Positions 22,561 to 33,028 of a stretch of 64,000 nucleotides of DNA are shown here, piece by piece. The stretch covers positions 1 through 64,000 of the forward strand of contig CANTFK010000938.1 of the NCBI GenBank assembly GCA_947646735.1, given 5' to 3'. The position numbers and the translations under genes were made by a program. Within the stretch, counting starts at the first letter, position 1. Every line of letters starts with the position of its first letter. The DNA comes from Peronospora farinosa (Eukaryota > Oomycota > Peronosporomycetes > Peronosporales > Peronosporaceae). Under the pieces are notes generated by a model. It did no database searches and had not been told where the DNA came from. It was given only the letters and a program-made list of their open reading frames with translations.

Positions 22561-23300
22561 CGCTAGGAGAAAGAAGTGCTATTGTCGCGAGCCATTAACT
22601 GAGTCAGTTAGTGTGCTGGACATTGGAGTGTCGGAGATGATAAACTCCAATGTCAACAATAATAGTATCGAGCAGAGCTCAATGACACCTATTGGAGCGG
22701 CACGTACCCCGTTGAGTGAAACTCATAGTAATATCGAGACACTGGATGTTGGTAATGACATCGGCTCTCGTATAGAGCAAGTGAAGGTCGATGACCTTGT
22801 TAGTAAGGTCACTGGTACTAGTGATTCACTGGATGTCGATAATGACATCGGCTCTCGCATAGGGCAGGTTAATGTCAAGGGATCTGTTGACCTTGAAGAT
22901 GATGGTAACCCAAGTACTTTAAAGAGTACGGTCTCGTCAATGAGACGGCAGCGTCGCCAGATGGCGGCTGCGAGGCGCAAAGCGTCTGTTTTATCGCATA
23001 GTAATGTCAATGACCAGTTGTGCACCCTGGTCAACGGAGTGACAGGTGATGTAGATGGTGAGGTTGACCTTGAGGCCCTCCCATCATTAAATGCTCTCTT
23101 AGAGCTAGACGAAATGTCTGTGGATGAATTTTATCAAGCCTTGGAGGCTGGTGATCTATCCGATATGGTGGTCATTCGATCTGAATTCATCCTCGCTTGT
23201 CGATGAGACAGTCCTTGAAGATACAAAGGCGGCACTTAGTGCACGTAGTAAATCATCAATTTTATAGAATCCTTCGGATCTTTACTACCCTTTAGCTAAG
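22560..23300 (+). pseudogene. Protease-RT linker of G2, then truncation
   Basis: An open frame runs to 23206 with low-complexity acidic sequence and an internal duplication ([13 protein letters not shown] at about 22831 echoes [13 protein letters not shown] at 22747). A weak continuation to about 23290 (LYYPLAKK) resembles the region just before RT (compare FYDVLWKH in the chromovirus). The RT is absent. Many short hairpins, for example GACATTGGAGT/ACTCCAATGTC at about 22619-22655, lie inside the coding sequence. Confidence 0.5.
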
Positions 23301-23529
23301 AAATCTTAGACGTGGTGAGTTGATTGTGGGTAGTCGATTGAAATTGTTCGATCGAAAGATGATCGTAGGCTCAAATATGTTGTGCGCGAGACCCCTTCAA
23401 CGAGGATGACGTGCGCCTTTTCCAAGGGTAACCCGTGATAGTAAAGAATGTGTAGTAATAGTACGATGATGTTTCATCGTACTTGACCTGGATGACAAAT
23501 TTGATGTCATCCTAGGATTACCATGGCTA

Positions 23530-24040
23530 GAAGCTTAAAGGCTCAGATATCCAATGCACGAAGTGCACAAGATGTAATGGGCCCTCTTCGGCTAAATGAT
23601 AACAGTATTGTATACTTTCACTGATGACAGTGAATGTAGGTGCATTTAAAACCTCTCTTACACAAGAGACCAGAGGAAGCTTATTAAACAAATAAGTGTT
23701 TGGTTGAGAAGGAAAAGAGAACTGCATTAATAAAGTTAAGCTATCTTATAAAAACTAAGTCATTAATAACCTTGTCTGAACTATATTAAAGTAAAAACAT
23801 GTATGCTACCTTTGTGCCATCCCTTCATTGCAAGCGTTTATCAATCATTGGTCAGCGCCTTAGTTGATATAATTGATATAACGACATATATCAACCAATA
23901 AGAGGGCATCTCCATCTTCAAGGAGATTCGAGGACAATATTATAACATTTTACAATACGTCATATATTATTAGTTATAATCATATTTTATCGACACTTCA
24001 CAAAAGTGTCAATATTATGTAACGGACTCACCCCGTTACA
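23530..24040 (-). repeat. Reversed LTR and leader fragment, TGTAACGGG family
   Basis: On the minus strand it starts TGTAACGGGGTGAGTCCG at 24040, itself a near-perfect hairpin (TGTAACGG...CCGTTACA), then AT-rich U3-like sequence with CTCTTATTGGTTGATATA. It ends in CTTGTGCACTTCGTGCATTG and AAGCTTCTAG, which match the G2 leader at 20710-20755. Short hairpins continue through 23430-23530 (GTACGATGA/TCATCGTAC). No coding sequence of an associated element was found. Confidence 0.5.
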
Positions 24041-24410
24041 CAAGAGAACAAGTCTTTGAGAGACTTAAGATATTTAACTCAAACCGAGAACTGATTCTAT
24101 TTATGCTTTAAGATTTTGTAAATAATCCTACTCTTAGTACCCTACACTAGTTTAATTACAATTATAAAATCAATAACATGCCATTACTTGCATTTGGATA
24201 TGAAATCATCCAATCATCAGTTTATGTTGTACTTATGACTACTGTATCAATGATGAAATTAATACCGATAGTATAAGGTATAAGTGATACCTTATAACAT
24301 CACTATCTACAACACCCCTTATTAAAAAGGAAAAGTATAAAGATTGCATAATATGCAATATAGAACTTCAACCGTAATGTATTTTCGGTATGATGTTACA
24401 ACCGTTAGGT
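24041..24410 (-). repeat. Reversed LTR homologous to the G2 5' LTR
   Basis: The reverse complement aligns by eye with 20345-20715: CGGTTGTAACATCATACCGA, then GTGTAGGGTACTAAGAGTAG, then CTTGTTCTCTTG. It is joined directly to the start of another reversed LTR at 24040, so two minus-orientation LTRs lie end to end, suggesting insertion of one LTR element next to another followed by loss of internal sequence. Confidence 0.55.
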
Positions 24411-24572
24411 GTTTACTGCGGAATTGGCTCAAACCTGTGACGTCGATGAAACCAACTATACTTGTGCATTCCTCCCGTCCCATATAGCTGCGTCGCCCCT
24501 CGAGTACCCTTTTGTGCCTTGGGGTCCTTCAGCACTAAAGCGTTATATAAAAATAGTTGTACCTGCTCCAGG

Positions 24573-24811
24573 ATGTCTCACAGAAGTAGAAGATACTTTA
24601 AGAGATTTGCGCTGTTTCTTGAGCGCGTAAATAGTAGCACAAGTGAACCAATACGTACATGTCCACCCAGTGTAGAACGCGACAGATTAGCAGCACTTTC
24701 TTGCCAGACTATGGCAAATCGAGTATCAAGGCTAAAAGCCTCAATTTTTCACAAAACAGCCAATCCGAAGCGGGCCACCGAATACTTCGCTTCCGTGCTC
24801 CTACCAGCGTG
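24573..24811 (+). CDS. Hypothetical exon-like ORF, unknown
   Basis: From an ATG at 24573 (MSHRSRRYFKRFALFLERVN) a basic sequence stays open to about 24811, where it meets a consensus-like donor GTAAGT. A second exon-like stretch (about 25141-25288: ERHRLERRERQFADGRE to VVLSCKQ) also ends in a donor-like CAG|GTATAG. I do not recognise either piece and cannot link them. They lie between retroelement LTRs, so relic coding sequence of a transposon is equally likely. Confidence 0.15.
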
Positions 24812-25629
24812 GTAAGTGACATGTTTTACAGAGGAGATACAGCTCGCAAGGAGACAAAACCCTTAAGCGGTCTCATTGGAAAGTGAAAGTTTGTAAATTG
24901 TGTTAGGAGCTAGTCACATCAGCCTTAATGGCTTGTAAGAGAAGCAAGTCTTTAGTATCTCTGAGCCCTGATTTCTAAAAGCGTGAGCGCGCAGATCCTA
25001 TAAAGAAAAAGTCGTGCACAAAAGCCTACGCGAAGCGAGATTTAAGTGTTTGTTAAGAAATGCAAAAGCCTTATTCCACGTTCTTCTCGACACCTATTGA
25101 ACTGATAATCTTTAGCTACATATTAGCTGAAGCTTCAACATTGAAAAAAAATTCGGAAAGGCATCGGCTTGAAAGACGAGAACGACAATTTGCCGATGGC
25201 AGGGAACCAGCCACTGCTTCTCGATATTTTAAGTCCCTAAATGACACGGAATATGTAGTCGATGTTGTTCTGTCCTGCAAACAGGTATAGCCTCCGTTAC
25301 GCTATATACTTTCATTTCCACTAAGGTCTTTTTATATTCGCAGAGTTATAACTTATAATCCGCCAGGGCAGTACAACTTTATATAATAATTATTTTCTAG
25401 TATTTCGAAAGAGAAAACCTATTCATACTACATGTCGAGGGTAATTTGATGGCGGGTGCGTTGCGAATGTCAAGTTAAAGGTCGCGGAGGGCTCTATACG
25501 CAGTTTCGAGAACTTCCTAAAAAATATCAAGCAGGGAGCACGTAGACGGGCACTTCTACGAAGATGCCTCGTACTACTTAGCGCACACCTTCAGCACAAG
25601 CAAGGAAGCGGTTAGAACGTCTTACCTTC

Positions 25630-26148
25630 GCGTGCGAGGGTGGATATGCGGTTGGTCGACTGCTTAAGCAGTCGTATCACCAGTTGCCTCTCGCTTAAGC
25701 GAGAGTGCAACGAACTTTTAAGACAAGAAGGCACCGACGTCACGTAAAAGCTTTTCAGCTTCTCGTGCGTGGTGCGTTTGTTTAAGTAAATTAAAGACTG
25801 AGCTATATTTAATTAATTTTATAACTAAATATATACTTTAATACTGATTGGCTATATATGTATGTATATATATAGATCGGATACGCGACTCTTTAGAAGC
25901 GTATCCTGTCGCATGATCTTAAATCTAGATTTAAGATCGCAACTGACGTCCTTCTGAGACGTCGCGATGCCTAGCTTCAACTAGCGTCATCCCTTCCCAT
26001 GTGAATCCATAAATGGATATCACATTCACGAGGGTGGATCACGTTTGTGTATCGTACCCAAGCGACAGGCCAAAAGTAATCTTGGTTAATTTAGACAATA
26101 CATCAAGTATATTACTTAATGTTTACGTATAACTAGATGCCCGTTACA
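25630..26148 (-). repeat. 3' LTR of the minus-strand chromovirus
   Basis: On the minus strand it starts TGTAACGGGCATCTAGTTAT at 26148, after a purine-rich AAAAGGTAGGATGG. It contains perfect palindromes: GATCTTAAATCT/AGATTTAAGATC (about 25916-25939), CTCTCGCTTAAGCGAGAG (about 25687-25704) and CGACTGCTTAAGCAGTCG (about 25658-25675). The left end was not resolved. The matching 5' LTR beyond 33028 could not be identified, so pairing is unproven. Confidence 0.5.
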
Positions 26149-26291
26149 CCATCCTACCTTTTAAAACGATTTTTATATTTTGTAAACATCGCCTAGGAGA
26201 CAGAGAGACTTGCGAGCCGTTGTAAAACGCGCCGCTTAGTTTACTCAATTCCCTGCCACAGAAACGTGGTAAGGCTGATGGGTCACCTGCA

Positions 26292-27736
26292 ATGGCGCCC
26301 ATGCAGTTCAGCACTAAGCGCACGAACCGCGATGATTTGCAGCCGTCGCAAAGTGCTTCAGGCACTGGGTGGATCTTCCATTTCACGATAATGTGGATGA
26401 AGATCCATCTCTCATTGTAGATTACAATGAGACTACGCCATTGCCATTACCCCAAAGTGGAGATGAGCAAAGCGCATTGATGGGACATATGTCCCCATCG
26501 TTCGAGGCACCCGTCCTTGAGGAAACATCTATGTTTCCTACAAGCGAAGGTAAAGCCCCGTCGTCTGCGCCTACGAGCGCAGCGACTAAGACTGAGCACG
26601 CTACTTCGAAAGAAGTAGTCGCGACTGAGTCAGATGTGACTTCTCAAGCTGATGTCTTGACAATCCATGATGGAGAGTCAGACTCAGGTGAGTGTGAGCT
26701 TAAAGCTCCATCGAGTACACCTTCGACCTCATTAGCCCGCCGTCGCGAGGGCGGCTACGTGAGTGGTGGCTTGCCACCAATGCCACCTCCATCTGAGTGG
26801 ATGGAGGTGGCAATGGTGGCAAGCCACCACTCGGATGGGTCTAGTGCAGCACTTTTGCAGCGTGCAACTATTGACGCTCATAGATTCTATAGCGTCTTTC
26901 CTTTGTGGAAAAAGCAGGGCAAGCACTTGGTCGTGTTTTCCCAATTCCAGTCGTGCTGCGTTCTAACGAAACAGCCGACGAATATGAATCTGAACTTCGG
27001 CGCCATTTTACCTTGCATGTAGATGCAACGAAACAACGGTCGCAACGAATAAGCTTCGCCATGAAGCGTGCGCATGATATCTTGGGTGGCAAGCGACCCC
27101 CAATAGATTCTCGCCACGCTTCTTCTGGTAGTCCGTCCGGACCTAGCAGAAAGACGCCAGCTGGTGCTGATTCACATAAGCACCCACCAGCCCAAGCACG
27201 TCGACGCGCAAAGCGTCCAGGCTCCCACGAGTCAAAGCTTGTTGGGTAACACTTCCACTGGACCAGGTCTTGAAGCTTTCGCTTCACAAACCGGTGGGTC
27301 AACAGCCTTCCAACAAGGAAGCGCGTGTTCCCTTCCGTGTCCACCAACACAGGTGGCGCTCGATAGGAGTGGCGATTACGCCCACCTACTCGCGGCTTCT
27401 TACCCTGCTGCTGTTCAGTCGCAGACTGTGTCCGCTGCGCTGAACAGACAGGTGGTAGATCTCGAGAGTCAAGTCTCGCGACTGACTTTGGATCTTCGCG
27501 ATGTGAGGACGAGGGACCGTCGGGGGTATGGCCACCTGAAGATCCGCTGGGACATCTTAGAGCGACTGGTAATGAGAGATCCGCGTCAAGCGCGGAGTCC
27601 TCCTCGATCGCCGAGTCCTCTATCGCCTCGTTCGTATACGGGGAGCCTCTCGGCTTCCTCGTCGCCTGATCGGCCGCGACACTCGACTCACAGTCGCCGT
27701 CACCATCGGTCTCGTTGGACCGATGTGGATATGTGA
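26292..27736 (+). pseudogene. Antisense ORF of the chromovirus (aORF), frameshifted
   Basis: Reads opposite to pol and starts about 144 bp inside the 3' LTR border (ATG at 26292: MAPMQFSTKRTNRDDLQ). After frameshifts near 26360, 26912 (A5 run) and 27200 the frames follow on: an acidic Ser/Pro-rich N-terminus; a core with HRFYSVFPLWKK, ETADEYESELRRHFTLHVD and ISFAMKRAHDILGGKRPP; a heptad-like stretch VVDLESQVSRLTLDLRDVR; and an Arg/Ser/Pro-rich C-terminus. The core looks protein-coding because sense-like sequence continues through each frameshift. Overlap with the chromodomain frame is extensive. Function unknown. Confidence 0.55.
26761..26832. repeat. 33-bp-arm hairpin with 6-base loop inside the antisense ORF
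   Basis: Arms 26761-26793 and 26800-26832 are reverse complements except one A/A pair, around TGAGTG. The arm begins GAGTGGTGGCTTGCCACC, which itself contains a smaller palindrome. It encodes part of the aORF (GGLPPMPPPSEWMEVAMV). Confidence 0.95.
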
Positions 27737-27797
27737 TCTCTTGTAGATCAACATATCGTTTCAGGCGACCCACGTAAAACACGGGGTGCGTCTTCAT
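26868..27797 (-). pseudogene. Integrase C-terminus with chromodomain
   Basis: The frame starts MKTHPVFYVGRLKRYVD, the usual junction after the integrase core of Gypsy elements. The chromodomain is at about 27330-27250 of this strand: FLVGRLLTHRFVKRKLQDLV then WKCYPTSFDSWEP, with the aromatic and Trp-Glu-Pro positions of the family. Chromodomains of this kind direct integration to modified histones. Sequence beyond the WEP motif runs on to 26868 without known similarity. The antisense ORF overlaps it. Confidence 0.75.
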
Positions 27798-27866
27798 ATA
27801 CGGTGGGAGAGTGAGCCTATAATTTAGGTCTCCAACTTCTTCAACCCTTGTAAAGGGCCCAATGAA

Positions 27867-28091
27867 TTAGGGCAATAGCTTAGTAGTACCACAAGGTAGT
27901 ACAGAGATTGCATGTTTAGGTAGGGTAGCAGTACTTAATAGCACTTTGTCCCCAACACTAAAGTGTTCATTGTTTTTGCGACCATGCTGGTCTGCATATT
28001 GTTTCTGCTTGTCCTGTGCGCTTGCCATCGCGTCACGGACTTTACGTGTGATGGCTACTTGCTCATCCACAAAGCGCTGAGCTTCTCTCAC
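27867..28091 (-). pseudogene. Integrase linker after the catalytic core
   Basis: Reads VDEQVAITRKVRDAMASAQD then KQYADQHGRKNNEHFSVGDK and VLLSTATLPKHA, the conserved region between DDE core and chromodomain in Gypsy integrases. Separated from its neighbours by frameshifts. Confidence 0.75.
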
Positions 28092-28303
28092 GCTTTTACA
28101 TCCAGCTCGCCTATGACGCCTCCAGGAGCTCGGTCATGGGTCGACGCTGTTGATAACACTATAGTTTCATCGTCAAGGAGCACTGGCATTTCTTGCCGTG
28201 CCTCCTCTGTGACACCTATAGGTGCCGTAACCACTGCTAAACTAGCATTGTTAGGGCAACCTTGGCCCTTTTTGGCATTCGCACCGAGCGAAGTGAGGGG
28301 CCC

Positions 28304-29060
28304 TCACCCACTAAGACTTGGGCTGCGTACAAACGATACTGGCGTTCGAGGATGACGCAGTCCGTTAATGAAAAACTGTGGCTCACCCGTAGTGTCGTGA
28401 ACACTATTAATAATAGCGAACTCCACATATGGCAATTGCTTGCTCCATTCTTTGGGAGTCGCTATTGTACGCAACACATCCGCCACGACTCGATTGGCCC
28501 GTTCTGTTTGGCCATCAGTTTGGGGATGATCAGCGGTTGACATGTGGAGCTTGCTACCCAGCAGCTCAAACACATGTCGCCAAAAACCCGACGTAAAACG
28601 CGGATCCCGGTCCGATACTATGGACTCGGGCATCCCGTGTAGTTGATACACGTGACCCAGAAACAAGAGTGCAGCCTCTTTTCCTGAGATCTTGGTGCTA
28701 CATGGTGCCAAATGCACCATCTTGCTCAGTCTGTCTACAAAGACGACGAGCCCCGTCCTGCCTTTATGGTCAGGCAGTAAGCCAAACATGAAGTCTAAAC
28801 TGACTGACTTCCAACATCCGTTGGAATCGGCAGTGGCTTCAGTGGCGCACTGTTCAAAGGTGCAGGCTTTATGCGCTGACACTCTTCACAAGAGCGAATA
28901 TAGTTGGCCACCCACCGATATAGGTGGGGCCACCAAAATTCCTTTGACACTCGTAAGAATGTCTTTACACGGCCCGATGCCCACTAGATGGCGCATCATG
29001 GCACTCGTGAAGTATCATCAGCTTGAGATCTGTGTCATGAGGGACATAGATTCTCAAGGG
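28304..29060 (-). pseudogene. Integrase zinc domain and DD35E core of the chromovirus
   Basis: The zinc domain is readable at about 28870-29050 (LHECHDAPSSGHRAV, a stop, then YIRSCEECQRIKPAP). The core frame (28304-28882) has the first Asp in SLDFMFGLLP, the second in IVSDRDPRFTSGFW and the Glu in HPQTDGQTERANRV. The interval between second Asp and Glu is 35 residues, as in DD35E enzymes. All three catalytic residues are intact although the zinc domain is broken. Confidence 0.85.
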
Positions 29061-29123
29061 ATCACAGTGTGACAGTTGATGCCATAACAGGCCATCACTG
29101 TAACTAAAGCGATTAATCTTCGC

Positions 29124-29862
29124 TTACAAGTGCGACGAAAGGGTAACCTTTCGTCCACCAAAATGATCAAACAGCAGGCGACAATGTTCGTCATGACTGT
29201 AACACTCCTTTATATCGGAGGCCATTGAGCTCGTTACATGGTAGGCCTTCATGGCTGCCAATGTTGACGACTCAACTTGTGCTTTCGCACGAGACACACT
29301 TTCCTGGTGTCTTGCCTCGACGTCAGGTCTGCGCGATAACGCGTCAACCAAGACATTCGACTTACTCGGCTTGTATTCAAATTTGAAATTAAACTCAGAG
29401 AAGAATGTTAGCCATCTCGCCATTTTCGGCGAGAGGTGCGGTGAATTTATAGCGGTCCGCAGTGATGCGTGATCCGTATAAACCACAAAAAGCTCGGTGC
29501 CCAAGAGGTGCACGCGAAACTTCACAAAATCATACTTAATTGAAAGTAGCTCCTTGTCATGCACAGAATAATTCCAGCTCTGCAGCTTTTAAAAGCCGAT
29601 ACTGATACGATATGACACGGTCAACGCCGTTGTCATCCTTCTGCATGAGCGCGCTGCCGATTGCAAAATTGCTTGCATCGCAGACGACGCTAAAGGGCTT
29701 ATCCGCGTCTGGCAATGCCAAGACCGGTGCCTCTACAAGAGATTGCTTCACTGACGTGAACGCATCTTCTTGTTCCTTTGACCAAGTCCACTCTGTATCC
29801 TTTTTCAAAAGTTCAGACAATGGCTTCGTCTGCTCCGCATAATTCTTGTTGTACTTATGCAA
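29124..29862 (-). pseudogene. RT thumb end and RNase H of the chromovirus
   Basis: The frame 29557-29862 has KPLSELLKKDTEWTWS and PFSVVCDASNFAIGSALMQ, with the first RNase H Asp. After a frameshift near 29560 the frame 29124-29564 gives HDKELLSIKYDFVKFRVHLL, FVVYTDHASL and VDALSRRPD with the remaining acidic residues. One functional domain split by one indel. Confidence 0.85.
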
Positions 29863-29989
29863 GTAATTAGCGAGCCCAAGGAATTGGCGCAGATCCTTTA
29901 CGTTTCGTGGAACTAGTCATGCCTTGATAGTCTTAACATTTTCTAGGTCTGCTCGTACACTACGATGCAGCCCAGTACAGGTATCTCGG

Positions 29990-31150
29990 GGACCCCTATT
30001 ACGCACTTTTGCACGTTGGCGTATATTGGGCATCAGACATAGTCTGCAACACAGCATCTAAATGACGCTTGTGCGACTCTATTGCGCTCCTACCGTCCTC
30101 CGACCTACTATGCACGAGTACATCGTCAAAGTTATGAAGCGTGTAGGCACGGTGCTGACGCATCACGTGAGCCACCACTCGGTTGAATGTTGCCGGAGCA
30201 TTTTACAACCCTTGTGGCATCACAATCCACTCCCATATCATACCGCGTGGGGTGCTTACTGCCGTTTTGGCTACATCGGTATCTCTCATGAGAACCTGAT
30301 AGTAGCCATCCTTCAGATCCATCTCGGAAAAGATAGTTGACTTTCCCATGGAATTCAACAAGACATACTTCCGCGGGATCGGCGTTTAAACCGCAATGGT
30401 GGACGTGTTCAGCTTATTATAAGCATGAACCACGCGCCATCCACCTGTTGCTTTACGCACACAGAAGGTCGGGCTGCAGTGAGGCGACTTGCTCTCACGT
30501 ACATGTCCCGCCTTGGCTCGCTTGTCGAAGAACTACTCGATGTAATCGACTTGTTCCATCAGCAACGGCCATTGCCTGGTCACACAATACTTGGTGCCAG
30601 GTTCCAGGTCAATTTCATGCCTGATGCCCCTATCGGCCGGTAGGCGACTCGGCACTTCTGCTGGAAACACATCACGGTGTTTCCACAGAACATCATAGAA
30701 CGGGCTGTCCTTCAATTCCATCCAACCTTGATCAGCAAACCGTTTCTTCTTGTCGGTCTCCAAGACACTCTCGTCCATTGCGGACGACGAGCGACAGTTT
30801 ACAACGTTCTCTTCTGGAACTGGTGCGAATATCTCATGGATCTTTCCTTCCTCTAGTTCGGACAGGAACAGATCCCAAGTCATCTCCGAGAGATTTACTA
30901 TCTCCTCAGCAGATGCCAAGATAAGTTGGAGCACCTCAACTGAGGATGCCTCCGGCATCTTGTCTTCGACGGCCTCGAACAACTCGTTCGTAGGTCCGTC
31001 CTCTTGTACCGAGACTGATCCAAGGGTCACTCGTTTCGACGTGCCCTTGATCGTCTTAATACGTCTTGTTCTCGTTCTTCGAGTCACCATGACCATTGAC
31101 CTAGAAGAAGGTGTCGTTGCTGTATTATCCAACGCACTCCTTCCTACCAC
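29990..31150 (-). pseudogene. Reverse transcriptase of the chromovirus
   Basis: The upstream frame (30533-31150) includes FYDVLWKHRDVFPAEVP and GIRHEIDLEPGTKYCVTRQW, the conserved entry to RT. Further left, translation by eye gives SPTFCVRKATGGWRVVHAYN, FSEMDLKDGYYQVLM, then a stop within MPQGL-NAPATF, and the catalytic loop HNFDDVLVHS (F-D-D-V). At least two in-frame stops and one frameshift interrupt it. Confidence 0.8.
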
Positions 31151-31207
31151 ACCAGGTTCATGGCTCTGTGCCGGTTCTTGTGACGCTTACTTCCTGTCAG
31201 CCCACCA

Positions 31208-32054
31208 TCAAACTGCTACAAGCTCTCGGCTCTGTACAGAACCATTAGACGCATGACTACTTGTTATGGTCCCATCCACTACACCAGTCTCCTCGAGCTG
31301 GGTAGGAATTTTTTTCATTTGACTATCTATCAGTGTACTTTCAACTACTCCAGGCTCCACGAGCTGGGTAGTACCTGGTGCAGATTGACATACCGTCATC
31401 GCACCCTCGACTGTGTTGGACACAGCATCAGCCTCACAAGCCTCTTGCAAGAGCACATCCTTTCCGGTGTCCTGCTTAAAGTTATCGACGGTGCGTGTAC
31501 GCCATTCAATCCATGGTTGGTGTTTAGCCAACCAATGCATGCCGAGGATGAGGTCATACGGTCCTACTCTCCATACCTAGCACTGTGAACTTCTCTTTAC
31601 AGGAGAAGTCACTGAAGCTGAAAGCGAGTTCAACTTGAACTCTCTCCGATTTTGCGAGCGCGCCGTTCGCTAAACGAACGATCGCCTCTTCTCGCTTGCC
31701 ATCCTGGCGAAGCGGCTCATAACTCACCGGACTCCTTTTCAAAGCCCCAAATTTCACAGAGTTCTGTGATGCACCCGAATCAACGAGAAGGGTCATCACT
31801 TGGTCATAGCCTCGTACTCTAGCACTATAGACCAAAAGGGTTGAGGTCCGACCTTTCGGAACCTCAGGGACTATGCTACCCATTTGTTCGATCACCCTGA
31901 ACTTAGGGGTAGCTTCAGAGTCCGCGACAGTAGTGCATCCCGCCCCTACTGCGCTCCCATATTTCCCGACCAGGTGCTGAACCCGTGCGTCGTTCACGCT
32001 GTTTTTTCGCACCTCTTTTCGGATAGGGAGTCTTCTTGCTGGATACCTTAGCAC
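31208..32054 (-). pseudogene. Retropepsin protease of the chromovirus with intact D-S-G
   Basis: LLVDSGASQNSVKFGALKRS at about 31800-31740 carries the active-site triad. The strand continues ANGALAKSERVQVELAFSF. After a frameshift near 31550 the frame ending 31208 begins MHWLAKHQPWIEWRTRTVD, equivalent to [13 protein letters not shown] in the G2 fragment. The rest of that frame is an acidic linker towards RT. Confidence 0.8.
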
Positions 32055-33028
32055 CAGCAGAAAGTTTGGTATAGCAGCGAGCCATCATATGAACGCACTT
32101 GTCGCACTTGTAGAAGACCACGTCTGCATTGCCTAACTCCATTGGAGTGGTATCCGACCTCTCGGCCGACAGCTTCTAAAAATCTATCTTCGAGGCGATG
32201 TTGTAGGATTGCTCTTCAACCATGGCAATTCCAATTGCCTCTTCTATCGTCATCGGCATTTTTCTAAAAGGGACTGACGCGATGGGCCGTGCCGTAGTCC
32301 GCTCATGAACGTGGCCACCTTAATGTCTTCCGTTATTGGACCCACACAATAATGGACGCCGACAGCGAACGCATCTCCTGCACATACTCTTGCAGAGATC
32401 GTTTCGCCTGTCGTGCTCCAAAGAAGCGCGCCTGAAGCAACACTTCATTGTTAGGCGGCTGATACATGGCGCGAATCTTTGTTTTAAAGATCGTCCATGA
32501 TGGAAACGCATCAGCGTTTGCCATTAGCGCAGAGTAAGCCCACTCTGACGCTTTGCCACGCAAATTTGACATGGCATACGACACCATCCTGGTGTCATCT
32601 TCGATGAGCTGCGCCATACCGCAGTACTCCACGGCTAAAAGCCAGTGAACAATCGTGTGAGGGCTAGTTCCATCGAACATCGGAGGGTCCATCCGAATGG
32701 GCCTCGGTTGAGTAGACCGGGCAGAGAGCGTCTCAACAGCTCTGTTGAGCGCCTTATTTGGAGCTTACTCACGCAAAAGCTCATCCTGATTCTTACTGAT
32801 GGACTCAGCCGTGGCTCGGCTGTTTGCCTTGGACGCTTTTCTACGCTGTCTGAGCACAAACGGCTCTAAGTGCTCCAATTGAGCAACATATTGCTCAAGA
32901 GGACAATGCAAGAGGTTGACCAGGGCTTGCTCACCACGTCCCTGAGTTAGACGCTGTGCCAACTTCCTATTATATTGGGAGAGGTGTGAAACGTCTCCCA
33001 ATCGATATCTAGATCTATCCATATACAC
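31915..33028 (-). pseudogene. Gag of the chromovirus
   Basis: Starts at MYMDRSRYRLGDVSHLSQYN (33028). A second frame (32333-32692) has FDGTSPHTIVHWLLAVE, MSNLRGKASEWAYSAL and QPPNNEVLLQARFFGARQ, the Retrotrans_gag capsid fold. A third (31915-32142) has a knuckle remnant CDKCVHMMARC. Three frames are needed, so the gene is disrupted. Confidence 0.75.

Larger units (their letters stand above)
26149..33028 (-). mobile_element. Chromodomain-containing Ty3/Gypsy element (chromovirus), nearly complete but frameshifted
   Basis: Order on the minus strand from 33028: gag, zinc knuckle, protease, linker, RT, RNase H, integrase zinc domain and core, C-terminal chromodomain, 3' LTR. Every enzymatic domain is recognisable, but at least one frameshift or stop separates most neighbours, so it is not autonomous as sequenced. 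A plus-strand antisense ORF overlaps the chromodomain end. Unlike the Chronos-like element it has a single RNase H and a chromodomain. Confidence 0.85.
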
